Source of the DNA: Phycisphaerae bacterium
Lineage (GTDB): Bacteria; Planctomycetota; Phycisphaerae; Phycisphaerales; SM1A02
Direction: 5' to 3'
NCBI GenBank assembly: GCA_002683195.1
Contig: NYSW01000099.1
Span: 1-41,961 of the forward strand
DNA: 41,961 nucleotides
How positions within the stretch are numbered: the first letter of the stretch is position 1; each line of letters opens with the position of its first letter. The translations under genes were made by a program, and so were the position numbers. The notes under the pieces are model-generated. The model worked only from the letters and a program-made list of their open reading frames with translations, did not search any database and was not told where the DNA came from. Below are positions 1 to 9,472 of the stretch, in pieces.

Positions 1-1
1 G

Positions 2-79
2 ATGGTCGAGAGCGACCTCGAACTTGCGCGACGCGAGAAGACGCTTCGTGACGCCGGTCACGAAGTCCGAATGGCCTGA
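2..79 (+). CDS. C-terminal fragment of an upstream gene (partial)
   Basis: The frame is open from base 2 to a TGA at 77-79 and encodes a charged, helix-like tail that includes ELARREKTLRDAGHEVRMA. It looks more protein-like than the same bases read in the polymerase frame, so it may be the end of a gene that begins outside the window and overlaps the start of the next one. With only 25 residues no family can be named, and a chance open frame is possible. Confidence 0.3.
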   Translation: MVESDLELARREKTLRDAGHEVRMA

Positions 80-1457
80 CTCCACCCTTGAGATTCGAGC
101 GATCGACACCGCACTCATCATCTTCGGCTTCGTGACGCTCATCGCCCCCGTGGCCGTGATCCTCTGGAACTATCTGCGCAAGGGCGAGGATCTCGTCTCG
201 AGCAAGCACCTTTTCGTGATCGGGGTCTCCAACTTCATGGGGGTCGCCAGTCTCACCACCGGAGTGCGCCAGCTCTACCGCGGGAACCAGGTCGCGATGG
301 ACGTGGTGCTCCTCTTCGCGGCGGTGGCTCTGTTCTTCACCTGTTTCTGGTGGTCGTACAACCGCTGGAGGGCGCCGGTCACGGTGGCCCACAAGTTGTG
401 GCGCAAGTCGCCACCCGCAAACATCGCGACGATCACCACCATCGGTGGGATCTCAGCGATCCTGGGACTCTTCGCTTCCGCCCTTCCAATCGACATTCCG
501 GTGGTCGGACAGATCGTCAACAATCTTGGAAAACTCCTGCCCGCCGCCGCGGTCGCCCTCTTCATCTTTGCCTGGCTGCGAAACCCCTTGATGGTCATGT
601 ATCTCGCGATGGCCGGCGGGGCCTTGATGATTGCAGTGTTCACCGCACTTTTCGGTTCAGGGCGCCATCCACTGTTCGCCGCGGTGGTCGCGATTCCCAT
701 TGCCTGGTATTGGGGGAGCTGGCGCTACTCCAGGCCCACCGCGACCATCGGTCGCATGACGGCTCTGGGTGTAGGCGTCATTTTCCTCATTCTGGTCTAT
801 TCCGGTTTTCGCCACGACTTCAACGGCGACGCGGACTCCGGAATCGCGATGGACCGGATCAAGCAGTTACTGGAGTTTCGTCTCGAGACCAGTTCCTACG
901 CGGAGGACTGGCTGAACGAAGATGCCATCACGGTGGCACTGCTCTGCATCGAGGAATACACCCGTAAGACGAGCCCGGACTATTTCCACACCGTTCGATA
1001 CGTGTTGACGAATCCGATTCCCCGTGACTGGTGGCCGGACAAGCCGGTGGCTCTCGGCGAGTTCCTTCCCCGAGACCGCGGCGAATGGGTCGACGGAAAA
1101 GTGAACTGGGGTCCGAGCATCATCGGCAACGCATTCCATGACGGTGGACTTTGGATGGCGGGGCTCTACGGACTCGTGTTCGGAGGCGCTTTTCGAGTCT
1201 TCGATCAACTACTTGCCGAACAACCAAACAATCCGTGGTTGGTGATGCTTCTAGCCGCGGCTTCACCGAAGATCGTCGCGTTGAGCCGAGGCGACATCAC
1301 CATCTACATCGTCGCCATCGTCGGGCTGCTGGTGGTCGCGACCATATCGCTTCGGCTTGCGATGATGATCTTCGGAAAAGTGGATGAACACGAGTTCGCG
1401 GATCCGATCGACGAAGAATACGACTCGGAACCGTATTTCGAAGCAGAAACCCACTGA
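48..1457 (+). CDS. Wzy-like O-antigen / exopolysaccharide polymerase, polytopic membrane protein
   Basis: This is a membrane protein of about 470 residues with some ten to eleven hydrophobic segments. A long hydrophilic loop (roughly residues 260-370) lies before the last three segments, which is the usual layout of oligosaccharide repeat-unit polymerases; these join lipid-linked repeat units in the periplasm. The loop contains a conserved-looking NWGPSIIGNAFHDGG stretch leading into a membrane segment. There is no in-frame ATG near the start. I chose GTG at 48, with a GAGAAG seven bases upstream; TTG at 24 is the alternative. The C-terminus is acidic. A Wzx-type flippase and a glycosyltransferase follow, supporting a polysaccharide role. 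Wzy proteins diverge strongly, so the call rests on topology and context and the polymer is unknown. Confidence 0.6.
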   Translation: MTPVTKSEWPDSTLEIRAIDTALIIFGFVTLIAPVAVILWNYLRKGEDLVSSKHLFVIGVSNFMGVASLTTGVRQLYRGNQVAMDVVLLFAAVALFFTCFWWSYNRWRAPVTVAHKLWRKSPPANIATITTIGGISAILGLFASALPIDIPVVGQIVNNLGKLLPAAAVALFIFAWLRNPLMVMYLAMAGGALMIAVFTALFGSGRHPLFAAVVAIPIAWYWGSWRYSRPTATIGRMTALGVGVIFLILVYSGFRHDFNGDADSGIAMDRIKQLLEFRLETSSYAEDWLNEDAITVALLCIEEYTRKTSPDYFHTVRYVLTNPIPRDWWPDKPVALGEFLPRDRGEWVDGKVNWGPSIIGNAFHDGGLWMAGLYGLVFGGAFRVFDQLLAEQPNNPWLVMLLAAASPKIVALSRGDITIYIVAIVGLLVVATISLRLAMMIFGKVDEHEFADPIDEEYDSEPYFEAETH

Positions 1458-1490
1458 GTACCGGTCAGTTCTACCCTGGTCCTCGAACGC

Positions 1491-2642
1491 TCAACGATTT
1501 TTCTTGCCTTCCAGTGGATTGGTCCCACCGGGGCCGATGAATACTCGACGCGGCGCACTGTTCCGATTTTTCTTGTCGGCGGATCTTCGAATCGTGACGG
1601 AAGACTTTTTCTCCACCGTCAACGGAGGCTCCGAAGTTGCGACCACACCGGATGACGTCTCGTCTCCGCCTTCGGTTGCGAGGGCCTGACGACGCGCAAT
1701 CTCTGAATCAATGCCTTCGGTCAAGTCAGTCATCGACACGCCGTTCTCCCGCAGTACTCTCGAACGAACGACGACGGTGTCTCCTTCGAGCAGCATCGTT
1801 CGGATCCGTTGAACCATGGCCTGGATGACCGAACGATCAGTGCCGTTTCCAAGATCGGTGATCATCCGAAGTCGTTCTTTGTTCAGACCCCGATTTGGAA
1901 TCGCCCAGGCTGAGTCCGGATAGACCTCGGGGTTCGAACGCTTCCACCAGTGGTCGATCGCGAAAACCGGAAAGGCCGTCCAAGCCGGCTCGTTCTTGCG
2001 TGGCCGCGACTCGATGTACACGGGCATCCCGATCGATTCGAGAAACTTATAGAAGTGAAAGGCCGGACCTTCGTCGTCCAGCTTCGTGGCGGCGTCCGCA
2101 CCGATGGACGCCCCTGCCATCAGTGCCGGCCGGATGCACTTGAGCAGCGTGGCGAGCGTCGCCGCCGGGTCCTCTTCTTCATAGAACTCTTTCATCCGGT
2201 CATCATCGGGATCCATGGCTCCGAGATAGCAGATGAGCTCCACGGGATTGCCGAGGGATCCTTTCACTATGGGTCGCCATGATTCGGCAAACCGATCGAC
2301 TAGAAAATTCTGCTTCCCTTCCTTCGCATCCAGATACTGGTCGAACTGCATCACCTCTCCGGACAGCATTCCGAACGGATTGTGCAACCAGAAGCGTCGG
2401 ATTCCCCAGCCGTAGGGACCGGGAATCTCACGTCGGACGAAGTCCGGCCAACCCCCATCGCCAAGTTCCCAAGGTGCCACCCTACGCCGAGCATCATCAT
2501 CGGAGGAGCCTCCGATGATGAAACGCTCCACGATCCTTTCCCGAGCCGGTCGGACGACATCAGGCAAATCCGAGGCGCTCACGGCCCCGGCACTGAATAG
2601 AAGTCCGCCGATGAAAGCGACTGCAAACGCACGGTGTCCCAT
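1491..2642 (-). CDS. Secreted protein of unknown function with a basic C-terminal tail
   Basis: I do not recognise the family. The chosen ATG at 2642 has an AGAGG eight bases upstream and starts a clear signal peptide (MGHRAFAVAFIGGLLFSAG, cleavage near AVSA-S); an upstream TTG at 2678 would bury that signal. The mature part of about 360 residues is rich in Trp, Pro and acidic residues (RRFWLHNPFG, YIESRPRKNEP, FAIDHWWKR). It resembles a globular extracytoplasmic domain, perhaps a barrel of the glycoside-hydrolase type, but I see no catalytic signature. The last 60 residues are Ser/Thr-rich and then basic, a likely disordered tail. It lies between the polymerase and the flippase on the opposite strand and is divergent from the flippase. 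Confidence 0.7.
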   Translation of the reverse strand: MGHRAFAVAFIGGLLFSAGAVSASDLPDVVRPARERIVERFIIGGSSDDDARRRVAPWELGDGGWPDFVRREIPGPYGWGIRRFWLHNPFGMLSGEVMQFDQYLDAKEGKQNFLVDRFAESWRPIVKGSLGNPVELICYLGAMDPDDDRMKEFYEEEDPAATLATLLKCIRPALMAGASIGADAATKLDDEGPAFHFYKFLESIGMPVYIESRPRKNEPAWTAFPVFAIDHWWKRSNPEVYPDSAWAIPNRGLNKERLRMITDLGNGTDRSVIQAMVQRIRTMLLEGDTVVVRSRVLRENGVSMTDLTEGIDSEIARRQALATEGGDETSSGVVATSEPPLTVEKKSSVTIRRSADKKNRNSAPRRVFIGPGGTNPLEGKKNR

Positions 2643-2715
2643 AACAATATCCTCTCGTTCACCCGGATTGGTCGTCAATGACCAACACCTTCAGAGACAA
2701 CCATTGAAAGCATCG

Positions 2716-2777
2716 ACATGTTCGGCAAATCCAGTCGATGATCCAGAGCAAGATACTTTCTGCATGCCCGAACATGT
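2716..2777. repeat. Inverted repeat ACATGTTCGG / CCGAACATGT in a divergent promoter region
   Basis: Two perfect 10-base arms lie at 2716-2725 and 2768-2777, 42 bases apart, in the 195-base gap between the divergent secreted-protein and flippase genes. The right arm is itself part of a 10-base palindrome, GAACATGTTC, at 2770-2779. This fits paired operator half-sites acting on both promoters, but no regulator is identified. Confidence 0.35.
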
Positions 2778-2837
2778 TCACCATCAGAACTCGCAGACTG
2801 CCGAACCGCACCCGATGAACAACCACCACCTCTACTC

Positions 2838-4352
2838 ATGCTGACTCAAAGAACCGCAAGTGGTGTTGGTGCCATGCTGGTCGCGAACATCCTCGGACGA
2901 GTCGCCGGGCTGGCGGCCCAGATCGTGACCGGCTTCGTCCTTCTGGACGCGGAGTTCGGTGTCTTCGCGATGGCGATCGGCGTGATGACGGTCTCTGGCT
3001 TGCTCCGAGGCGGAGAGATCCAGAACTATCTGGTCTCACTGCCGCCAGCCAGACGCCGATTTCGGACCGGAAGCGCTTTCTGGCTCTCGGAAGGCTTCTA
3101 CCTGATCGGCGTGATCCCGGTCCTCATCCTGACCCCGTGGCTCAGTCGCTATCTCGAGCAACCCGATCTTCCGGTCCTGATCTGGATCCTTTCAGCTTCG
3201 ATGCTGCTCGCACCGGTGCGGTTCGTCCTCCGCGCTCGACTGAACGCCGAACTCCGTTTCGAGATCAACGCCAGAGCAACCCTTCTCAACACCCTCGTTC
3301 AATATCCGTTGATGATCGTTCTCGCGCTGGTCCTGGGGAATGCTCTTGCCCTGTGCATTCCCGTCTTCGCCGGCGTGGCGGCGGAACTGGTCTATCTTTT
3401 CGCCAAAGCACGGCCGACCAGATACGACTTCATCCCCTCTCGTCGAATTCTTCCGAAGCTCCTCCATCAGATTCGATGGTTGTTGGCGGTTGCCGCCATG
3501 ACGAGCCTCTGGACGAGTGGTGACTATTTCATCGCGGAGTTCTTCGTTCCTGCGGCCATCCTCGGCACCTACTACTTCGGCTATCAGCTTGCCGTGCAGC
3601 CCGGACGGCTGTTCATGGTGACCGTCACCAGCATTCTGGTTCCGGTGGTTCGTCGGGTCGGGGACGACACGACACGACTGCAGTCAGTGATCCGACGATT
3701 GATCGGGACCGGTGGATTCGCCATTGCGGTGGTCAACATCAGCATGCTCGCTGGCATCCGACCGCTCGAGGCCTTCATCTGGAACGAGAAATGGGTGGAT
3801 TCGGTCTTCGCGGTTCAGGTTCTCTCGATCGGACTCACCTTCACCGCGATCCTTGGAATCGCGACCACGCCTCTCCTCGCCGAGCGACGGTACGTCGAGT
3901 CGCTGATCGTCAATGGTGTTCGTGCACTTGCCGTCGTGCTTGGTGCCGGGATCGGAGCGGCGGTCTGGGGGACCGTGGACGGGATCGCCATGATGGTCTC
4001 GTTGTGCATGGGACTGTCGGGAATCGGAGCGACCGCCTGGCTGGGGTCGAGGTACGGCCTCACCATGTCCCGTGTAGTGCCGCATCTCCTCCGGTGCACC
4101 GCGCCGGTGATCCTCGCGGGGATTGTTGCCGCCTTCATCGGAAACACAGCCATCGACGCCATGGATCCGGGACGATCGGGAGCCTTGGTGGCGGGCATCG
4201 TGGCCGGAGGCTGCTACGCATTCCTGTTGCTGATCGCCCTTCGGTTCCTACCGTCGGATACCTCGCGCGAAGTCGTCTCACTCACCCCCGCACGCTTCCG
4301 TGGCCTGGTGGCGAGATTCGCGGGTCAACCCCGATCCACGCAGGAGTCGTAG
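2838..4352 (+). CDS. Wzx-type polysaccharide flippase (MOP superfamily)
   Basis: This 504-residue protein has about twelve to fourteen hydrophobic helices spread over its full length. Its N-terminus (ASGVGAMLVANILGRVAGLA) is typical of polysaccharide-export members of the multidrug/oligosaccharidyl-lipid/polysaccharide (MOP) exporters. These move lipid-linked repeat units across the inner membrane. A basic loop after the second helix pair (PPARRRFRTGSAFW) and the break before the C-terminal bundle fit the WzxC-like subgroup. Length matches the family. The 3' end overlaps the convergent glycosyltransferase by 28 bases. Together with the polymerase it suggests a Wzx/Wzy-dependent surface polysaccharide or O-antigen. 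The substrate cannot be read from sequence. Confidence 0.82.
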   Translation: MLTQRTASGVGAMLVANILGRVAGLAAQIVTGFVLLDAEFGVFAMAIGVMTVSGLLRGGEIQNYLVSLPPARRRFRTGSAFWLSEGFYLIGVIPVLILTPWLSRYLEQPDLPVLIWILSASMLLAPVRFVLRARLNAELRFEINARATLLNTLVQYPLMIVLALVLGNALALCIPVFAGVAAELVYLFAKARPTRYDFIPSRRILPKLLHQIRWLLAVAAMTSLWTSGDYFIAEFFVPAAILGTYYFGYQLAVQPGRLFMVTVTSILVPVVRRVGDDTTRLQSVIRRLIGTGGFAIAVVNISMLAGIRPLEAFIWNEKWVDSVFAVQVLSIGLTFTAILGIATTPLLAERRYVESLIVNGVRALAVVLGAGIGAAVWGTVDGIAMMVSLCMGLSGIGATAWLGSRYGLTMSRVVPHLLRCTAPVILAGIVAAFIGNTAIDAMDPGRSGALVAGIVAGGCYAFLLLIALRFLPSDTSREVVSLTPARFRGLVARFAGQPRSTQES

Positions 4353-5494
4353 AGTTTCTCGAAGGCCCCCGCGACCCGGTCCGCCGAAAGATTCTCCAGC
4401 GTCCACTTCCGCCCGATGACGCCCATCGCAGCGGCGTCACTTCGGCCGGAGGCGAATTCCGAAAGGGCCTGGACGAAGTCGCCAACCGTCCGAGGAATCA
4501 CCACCCCCCCTCCAGAGGCGGCGATCTCGTCTCGTGTGTCGACCAGGTCGGTCGTGACCACCGGTGTCCCTGCCGCCATCGCTTCAAACATCACGAAACC
4601 GAAGTTCTCCTGCATCGTCGGAAGCGCAAAGACATCGGCCGCCGCGAACAGCGAGAGCTTCACGTCTCCCGAGATGAAACCGGTCCAAGTCACGTTCTGG
4701 TCGATTCCAGCGTCGGTGGCTCGTGCCCGAAGGAACTTCTCATATTCCGGCTCACCGTTGCCTGCGATGATCAGCTCGACATCGAGTTTCCGTCGTCGCA
4801 TCTCCGCGACCGCATCGATGAGCATGTCCACGCCCTTGCCAGGATGCAATCGGCTCAGGAAAAGGACTTTCAGTCCCTTTCGGGTGAGCGCCGGCCATTC
4901 GGCCTTTGCGAGGTCCGGACTCGGCAGATCGAAATACGGCCGAAGATCCACGAGGTTCGGAACCACGGCGGAACGAGCGCGGCCGAACCGAGCCTTGCTC
5001 TGGATCCGTTCGTACTCCGCGGTGCAGTGGACCGAAGCCGCACCCTCGAGGAATCGACGACCACCGAACGCGAGATACAGACGCTTCTTCAGTGATTTCT
5101 GATTCATCGCCCAGTCGTCGAGCATGCCTCGAAGGCTGACGACGTACGGGGTGCCGACCGCACGGCAAGCCGCCGCGAACTGCAGGTTCGATGTTTCCCA
5201 CACTCCATGCAGATGAACGACGTCGTATCGCGCGACCACTTCCTTGGCGAGCCGGACACCTTCGGCCGACAGGCGATTGAGCCGTCCTCCGACCGGGGGA
5301 AGACGCACCACTTCGGGCGCCCCACCGGCTTGGGCATCATCGTTCAACCAATCGTCCGGGACATCCTCCACCACCGTCGTGGCAAGTCCCGCCAGGTGCC
5401 CTCGAGCCTTCATCGTGGCGACTTGATCCACCACTGCTCGCGGAGGGCCGCCATGGCGAAAGTCAATCGCCTGCATGTAGTGGAGAATTCGCAT
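4325..5494 (-). CDS. GT4-family glycosyltransferase
   Basis: A 389-residue GT-B fold enzyme that should transfer a sugar from an activated donor with retention. The N-terminal acceptor domain starts MRILHYMQAIDFRHGGPPRA, with the glycine-rich loop after the first strand, and includes DVVHLHGVWE. The C-terminal donor domain has LFLSRLHPGKGVDMLIDAV and the E-x7-E motif of this family (E296 and E304 in ENFGFVMFE) followed by AMAAGTPVVTT. There is no signal peptide, so it is cytoplasmic. It overlaps the flippase tail by 28 bases and lies 72 bases downstream of fliS on the same strand. It could therefore serve the polysaccharide block or glycosylate flagellin; gene order alone does not decide. Confidence 0.85.
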   Translation of the reverse strand: MRILHYMQAIDFRHGGPPRAVVDQVATMKARGHLAGLATTVVEDVPDDWLNDDAQAGGAPEVVRLPPVGGRLNRLSAEGVRLAKEVVARYDVVHLHGVWETSNLQFAAACRAVGTPYVVSLRGMLDDWAMNQKSLKKRLYLAFGGRRFLEGAASVHCTAEYERIQSKARFGRARSAVVPNLVDLRPYFDLPSPDLAKAEWPALTRKGLKVLFLSRLHPGKGVDMLIDAVAEMRRRKLDVELIIAGNGEPEYEKFLRARATDAGIDQNVTWTGFISGDVKLSLFAAADVFALPTMQENFGFVMFEAMAAGTPVVTTDLVDTRDEIAASGGGVVIPRTVGDFVQALSEFASGRSDAAAMGVIGRKWTLENLSADRVAGAFEKLYDSCVDRG

Positions 5495-5533
5495 GCTGCT
5501 GAAGGCGAGATCATCTTTGGAAGATCGAAATCA

Positions 5534-5551
5534 CTCGGGATCGAGCCCGAG
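5534..5551 (-). terminator. Weak hairpin after fliS
   Basis: A 6-bp stem (CTCGGG/CCCGAG, 6-base loop) lies between fliS and the glycosyltransferase and is followed on the minus strand by a moderately T-rich stretch (TGATTTCGATCTT). It may be a weak terminator that partly separates the two genes. Confidence 0.25.
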
Positions 5552-5566
5552 AACGGACGGGATCAC

Positions 5567-6070
5567 TCAACCGGCGAGATGAAGCCTTCCACCCACCATG
5601 GCCGGCGCTTCTCCGAAGTTTCCGGGGGCGGGCTTGGATGCCGAAGGAACAGCCGCGGTTTCGGAAGTCTTGGAATCTGATGATTCCGTGACGCCCTCGG
5701 CAAGTTGTTCAATGACCATCTGCCAGGTCTCTCGTTCGAATCGGAGCAACTCGATGACGCCCACGATCGGTTCCGGATCGCGTTCGGACATCGCTTCCAT
5801 CATCCGGGAGATGAGAAAGGTGTAGAGGCTGTTGAGACGCTCACAAAGCAAGGGATCCTGATCGGGCTTCAATCCGGAAAGCAGTTCGGTGAGGATCGCC
5901 CGGCACTGCCGGCTGCCCTCGTAGGCCTGCTCGAAGTTCTTCTGCTCCAGCCCACCCCGGCACTGCTCGGCGAAGCGAATCGCGCCGTCCACCAGCATGA
6001 GCCGAAGTTCGACCGGCGATGCCGACATGACCTTGGTTCGAAGATACGCCTGAGTTCGGGGATTCATCAT
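5567..6070 (-). CDS. fliS: Flagellar export chaperone FliS
   Basis: The first 125 residues match FliS, a small all-helical cytoplasmic chaperone that binds the C-terminus of flagellin and stops it polymerising before export. Typical features are an N-terminal YLRTKVMSASPVELRLMLVDGAI segment, a helix with RFAEQCRGGLEQKNF, and a third helix with LNSLYTFLISRMMEA. The protein is 167 residues, longer than the usual 125-135, because of a Ser/Pro/Ala-rich tail from about residue 128 that is probably disordered. It follows fliD on the same strand after 108 bases, the standard fliD-fliS order. Two adjacent ATGs (6070, 6067) are equally possible starts; neither has a clear ribosome-binding site. Confidence 0.9.
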   Translation of the reverse strand: MMNPRTQAYLRTKVMSASPVELRLMLVDGAIRFAEQCRGGLEQKNFEQAYEGSRQCRAILTELLSGLKPDQDPLLCERLNSLYTFLISRMMEAMSERDPEPIVGVIELLRFERETWQMVIEQLAEGVTESSDSKTSETAAVPSASKPAPGNFGEAPAMVGGRLHLAG

Positions 6071-6178
6071 GATGCAGTTGTCATCGGTCGTCCGAGCGAT
6101 ACAGATGAGTTCCGAGCGCAGTCATGGCAGGAATTAAGCACAGATCGCCGATTCCGCGCACATCATGCGCGTCCTTGG

Positions 6179-9100
6179 TCAACCGACCAGTGATCCGGCA
6201 ATGGCTATGTTCTGATTGATCGAACCCAGTGAACTCTGCTGACTTTGCAGGCGAGCCAAAGACTCCTCCATGGCCACGAACTGCCGCTGAAGCCGAGTTC
6301 GCTTCGCATCGATCCGCTCGTCGATTCGTCCGATGCGATCATCCTGAGCATCCAGCAACGTCTGATACTGATCATCCGCCGAGGTCAGAAAACCATCGAC
6401 CGAATTGGTCATTCGGTCAGTCAGTTGCTTGAAGATCTCACCGAAACCGAGCTCGGTGTACGAAGTGCTGATCTTGTCGATCGTCACGCCGTCTGCGATT
6501 TCGGTCGTGCTTGAACCCTGCTGCTCGAGCGCGGTGAAGAGGTTCTCCACGGAAGAAGGATCAGCCTCGTAGGCCTTGTCGAACTTCTCCTTGTTGAACT
6601 CGATCTTGCCGTCCTTGCCGACCCGGACCCCGACTTCCGAGAGATACCGGAATCCGGAATCAACCCCGACCGCGGACTGCTGCAGCGAGCGATACATCTC
6701 ATTGCGGACTCGAGAGACCGTCGAATCTCCCAGCAGTGGGCCACGGGTCTCGGTCTCTGAATCGTAGGAGTCGTAGGTGTTGACCCGGTCGATGACGTCG
6801 TTGAAGGTATCGACGAATCGCTGCACCGCTTCGATGATCCCCGCCTCGTCACGACTGATGTTGATCGTGACCGGTGCGTCGGATGTCGACTTGAGATCGA
6901 TGGTCACACCAGCGACGACGTTCTCGATCGAATTGGAATCACTCTCGACCAGAATCGCGTTTTCACCCTCGCCCACGAACACCTTCGCGTTTCTGGCCGC
7001 GGTGAGCGTTCCAAGTCCAAGGTCGATGGTTCCAGTATCGACCACGAGATCGCCGGAGAGCCCGGACACGCCGGAACTCAAAACCAGCCGAAACGGCGCA
7101 TCGCTGGTGCCGGTATCCAGGATCGATGCAGACACCTGCAATCCTGCATCGTTGATCTTGCCTGCGACATCATCGAGGGTGTCGGTCAGATCGAGGTCGA
7201 CGATCTTCTCATAGGAGCCGTCGATGCTCTCTCCCGGAGCCGAGGCCTCGCCGAGGATGCCGAGATCCCGTGCGGTCGTACCCGATACGACTTCAACCTT
7301 GATCGCAGACTGACCTGATGCGGTGTCCACCAACATGATGCCGTCGCCATTGTCGTTGAGCCGCGCCTCCACGCCATCCGCGATCGCGTTTATCTCTCGA
7401 ATGACGTCGTACACGGTTCGGGAATCGGAACCGATGTCGATCGCCGCCGACTCTCCGTCACTGTTGGTGATTCGAAACTTTCCAGTTCCAATCCCGCGGC
7501 CGTAGTTCAAATCCGACAACGGCGTGGCGAGCGAGACGTACTGTCGCTGGAGGCTTTCGCCTCGAACCTGGCTGCTGGCCGTGGGTGATATGTCCAGCCC
7601 GAGGGAAGCCGCCGCGTCTCCACTGATCGAAAGATCACCGGTACCCCCACTCGCGTCCGCCACCAGAAGACCGTTGCCCTCTTCATTCACCGTGATCGTG
7701 ACGTCGACCGCGGAGGCGTTGAGGGCCGAGCCGATCACCACCATGACTTCTTCCAGGGTCTCGAACTGGTCGAGGTTCCCCACCGTCAACGAATCACCCT
7801 GGCGGTCGGTCACCGTGATCTCGGATCCTGCAAGCCCATCGCCACCTTGGAGTGAACGAAGCAGCACCGTTCCCAGCCCGCTTGAGACTCGGTCACCCAC
7901 CAGCGTGGCTGCTGCTTCACCGTCCGGTGTTTCTGAAAATCCGAGGTCTCGAAGCGTCTGAGTCGATACGTCGTCCGCGAATGAAGAACCATCGATGTCA
8001 CCACCCGAAATCGAGACCAGATCGCCGCCGGCACTGAAATCCAGACCTTCGCCATCCGCAGCGATCGAGACCGTCACCACTCCGTCTGTCTGTTCATCCA
8101 CGCGATCGATCAGATCCTGAATGGTCGAAGCACGTGCGATCTCCACCTTGTTCGGGATCGTCGATCCGGAAATGAGACCTCCGGAACCGGTCCGGAGCAT
8201 TCCAAGATCCAGGGCGGTTTCATCTCCGTTGGGTCCGGCACCGACGATCTCCGGTTCACCCCCCCCACCCATCGCGTCGACCAATTGGAAACCCGTTCCG
8301 TCCGCGTTGATCGCGAAGGTCACCTGATCGGCGCCCAACTCCTCGACCAGCTTCGAATTCACCCGTCCAAGCAACTCGCCGACGGTCGTCACCGCTTCCT
8401 CATCGACTTCTTCATCCTCATCGAGAATGACGCCGAGATCGATGTCGATCTCTTCTCCAGTCGACGTCACGATGGTGAAATCCGAACGATCCGGATCATC
8501 ATTGATCTCGATGCCGTCTCCGTCGTTCAGATCCTCGAGCATGGAGTCCAACGTGATCGGACTGTCCTGGCGGCCGAGGTCGATCTTGTAGTCGACGCCG
8601 TTGACGCTCAACTCGAAGTCGGTGAGTCCGGCGTCGCGCATGAAGATGCCGTTCCCATCATTCATTGATGACAGGAGCGACCCACTACTCAGCTGATTGA
8701 TCTCCGTTCCGTAGATAAGGCCCCCAGCCACCGTTTCTTCAATTCCAAGATCGGTGGCGGTCTGGTCTCCTCCTTCATTGAAGATCGAAAGCGCTCCGGT
8801 TCCGCCCGATTCGTCGACGATCTTGATGCGGTCGGTATCGAAACTCGCCACCACCTGAACCTCGGGGTCCGAGTTGATCTTGTCGATCACTTCTTGAAGA
8901 CTCGTGGCCTCCGACAAGTCGATCACGGCCTCTTTGCCCGCCTGATCCTGAATCCGAATCGAACCACGATCGACGCCCCGGCCGCCATTCAAACTGTCGA
9001 GCGGCACTTCGCCGGTGACCCTTCCATTGCCCCATTCAAACGAGATCTGATCGAGACCCAACGGAACTTCGGTTCGACTGGTGAAAGCCTGAGACATCTT

Positions 9101-9424
9101 CTGACTCGTCGACACCATCTGCTTCACGCGGAACGAGTACTGGCCAGGAATCGCCTTGGCCGTCGCCGTGGCCGTGGCCACACCCTCGTTGGTCGATGAG
9201 GCGAGAACCGATCGAAAGACATCGTCCGAACGAAAGGATCTCGCTGCGTTGCCCAGCGAGAGGACGCGGGCGTTGACGTCGAGCAATGCCGTCTTGGATG
9301 CGTTCAGACTCGCGATGCGCTGGAAGATTGGAATCTTCGCTTGCGCGTCGAGCGAGAGAAGTTGATCGATGAGGGAGACCGTATCGATCCCGCTGACTAG
9401 TCCGATGCCACTGGTGATGCTCAT
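6179..9424 (-). CDS. fliD: Flagellar filament cap protein FliD, greatly expanded
   Basis: FliD caps the filament tip and guides flagellin folding. The ends are canonical: an N-terminal domain starting MSITSGIGLVSGIDTVSLID and a C-terminal domain with VQRFVDTFNDVIDRV, SEVGVRVGKDGKIEFNKE and a terminal coiled coil. I chose the ATG at 9424 (GAGG eight bases upstream, family-like start) over an ATG at 9448. The protein is 1081 residues, while enterobacterial FliD has about 470. The extra length is a middle region of repeated units with a glycine-rich turn plus beta strands (GRGVDRGSIRIQD, GNGIFMRDAGLTDFEL, GGDGLAGSEITVTD, GRGIGTGKFRITN), matching the pattern of flagellin hook-IN motifs. It should form a large surface-exposed part of the cap. 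The middle is strongly acidic. Confidence 0.93.
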   Translation of the reverse strand: MSITSGIGLVSGIDTVSLIDQLLSLDAQAKIPIFQRIASLNASKTALLDVNARVLSLGNAARSFRSDDVFRSVLASSTNEGVATATATAKAIPGQYSFRVKQMVSTSQKMSQAFTSRTEVPLGLDQISFEWGNGRVTGEVPLDSLNGGRGVDRGSIRIQDQAGKEAVIDLSEATSLQEVIDKINSDPEVQVVASFDTDRIKIVDESGGTGALSIFNEGGDQTATDLGIEETVAGGLIYGTEINQLSSGSLLSSMNDGNGIFMRDAGLTDFELSVNGVDYKIDLGRQDSPITLDSMLEDLNDGDGIEINDDPDRSDFTIVTSTGEEIDIDLGVILDEDEEVDEEAVTTVGELLGRVNSKLVEELGADQVTFAINADGTGFQLVDAMGGGGEPEIVGAGPNGDETALDLGMLRTGSGGLISGSTIPNKVEIARASTIQDLIDRVDEQTDGVVTVSIAADGEGLDFSAGGDLVSISGGDIDGSSFADDVSTQTLRDLGFSETPDGEAAATLVGDRVSSGLGTVLLRSLQGGDGLAGSEITVTDRQGDSLTVGNLDQFETLEEVMVVIGSALNASAVDVTITVNEEGNGLLVADASGGTGDLSISGDAAASLGLDISPTASSQVRGESLQRQYVSLATPLSDLNYGRGIGTGKFRITNSDGESAAIDIGSDSRTVYDVIREINAIADGVEARLNDNGDGIMLVDTASGQSAIKVEVVSGTTARDLGILGEASAPGESIDGSYEKIVDLDLTDTLDDVAGKINDAGLQVSASILDTGTSDAPFRLVLSSGVSGLSGDLVVDTGTIDLGLGTLTAARNAKVFVGEGENAILVESDSNSIENVVAGVTIDLKSTSDAPVTINISRDEAGIIEAVQRFVDTFNDVIDRVNTYDSYDSETETRGPLLGDSTVSRVRNEMYRSLQQSAVGVDSGFRYLSEVGVRVGKDGKIEFNKEKFDKAYEADPSSVENLFTALEQQGSSTTEIADGVTIDKISTSYTELGFGEIFKQLTDRMTNSVDGFLTSADDQYQTLLDAQDDRIGRIDERIDAKRTRLQRQFVAMEESLARLQSQQSSLGSINQNIAIAGSLVG

Positions 9425-9472
9425 GCCGAATCCTCGAGCGGCGTTCATCGCCGGATTCTGGTCATCGACGAC

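Noticed and set aside
2770..2779. GAACATGTTC considered as a Gram-positive-type LexA box
   Set aside because: That box needs four bases between GAAC and GTTC; here there are two.
3791..5095. A 434-codon plus-strand open frame across the flippase end and the glycosyltransferase
   Set aside because: It is Arg/His-rich in the wrong frame for both genes, and has no start context.
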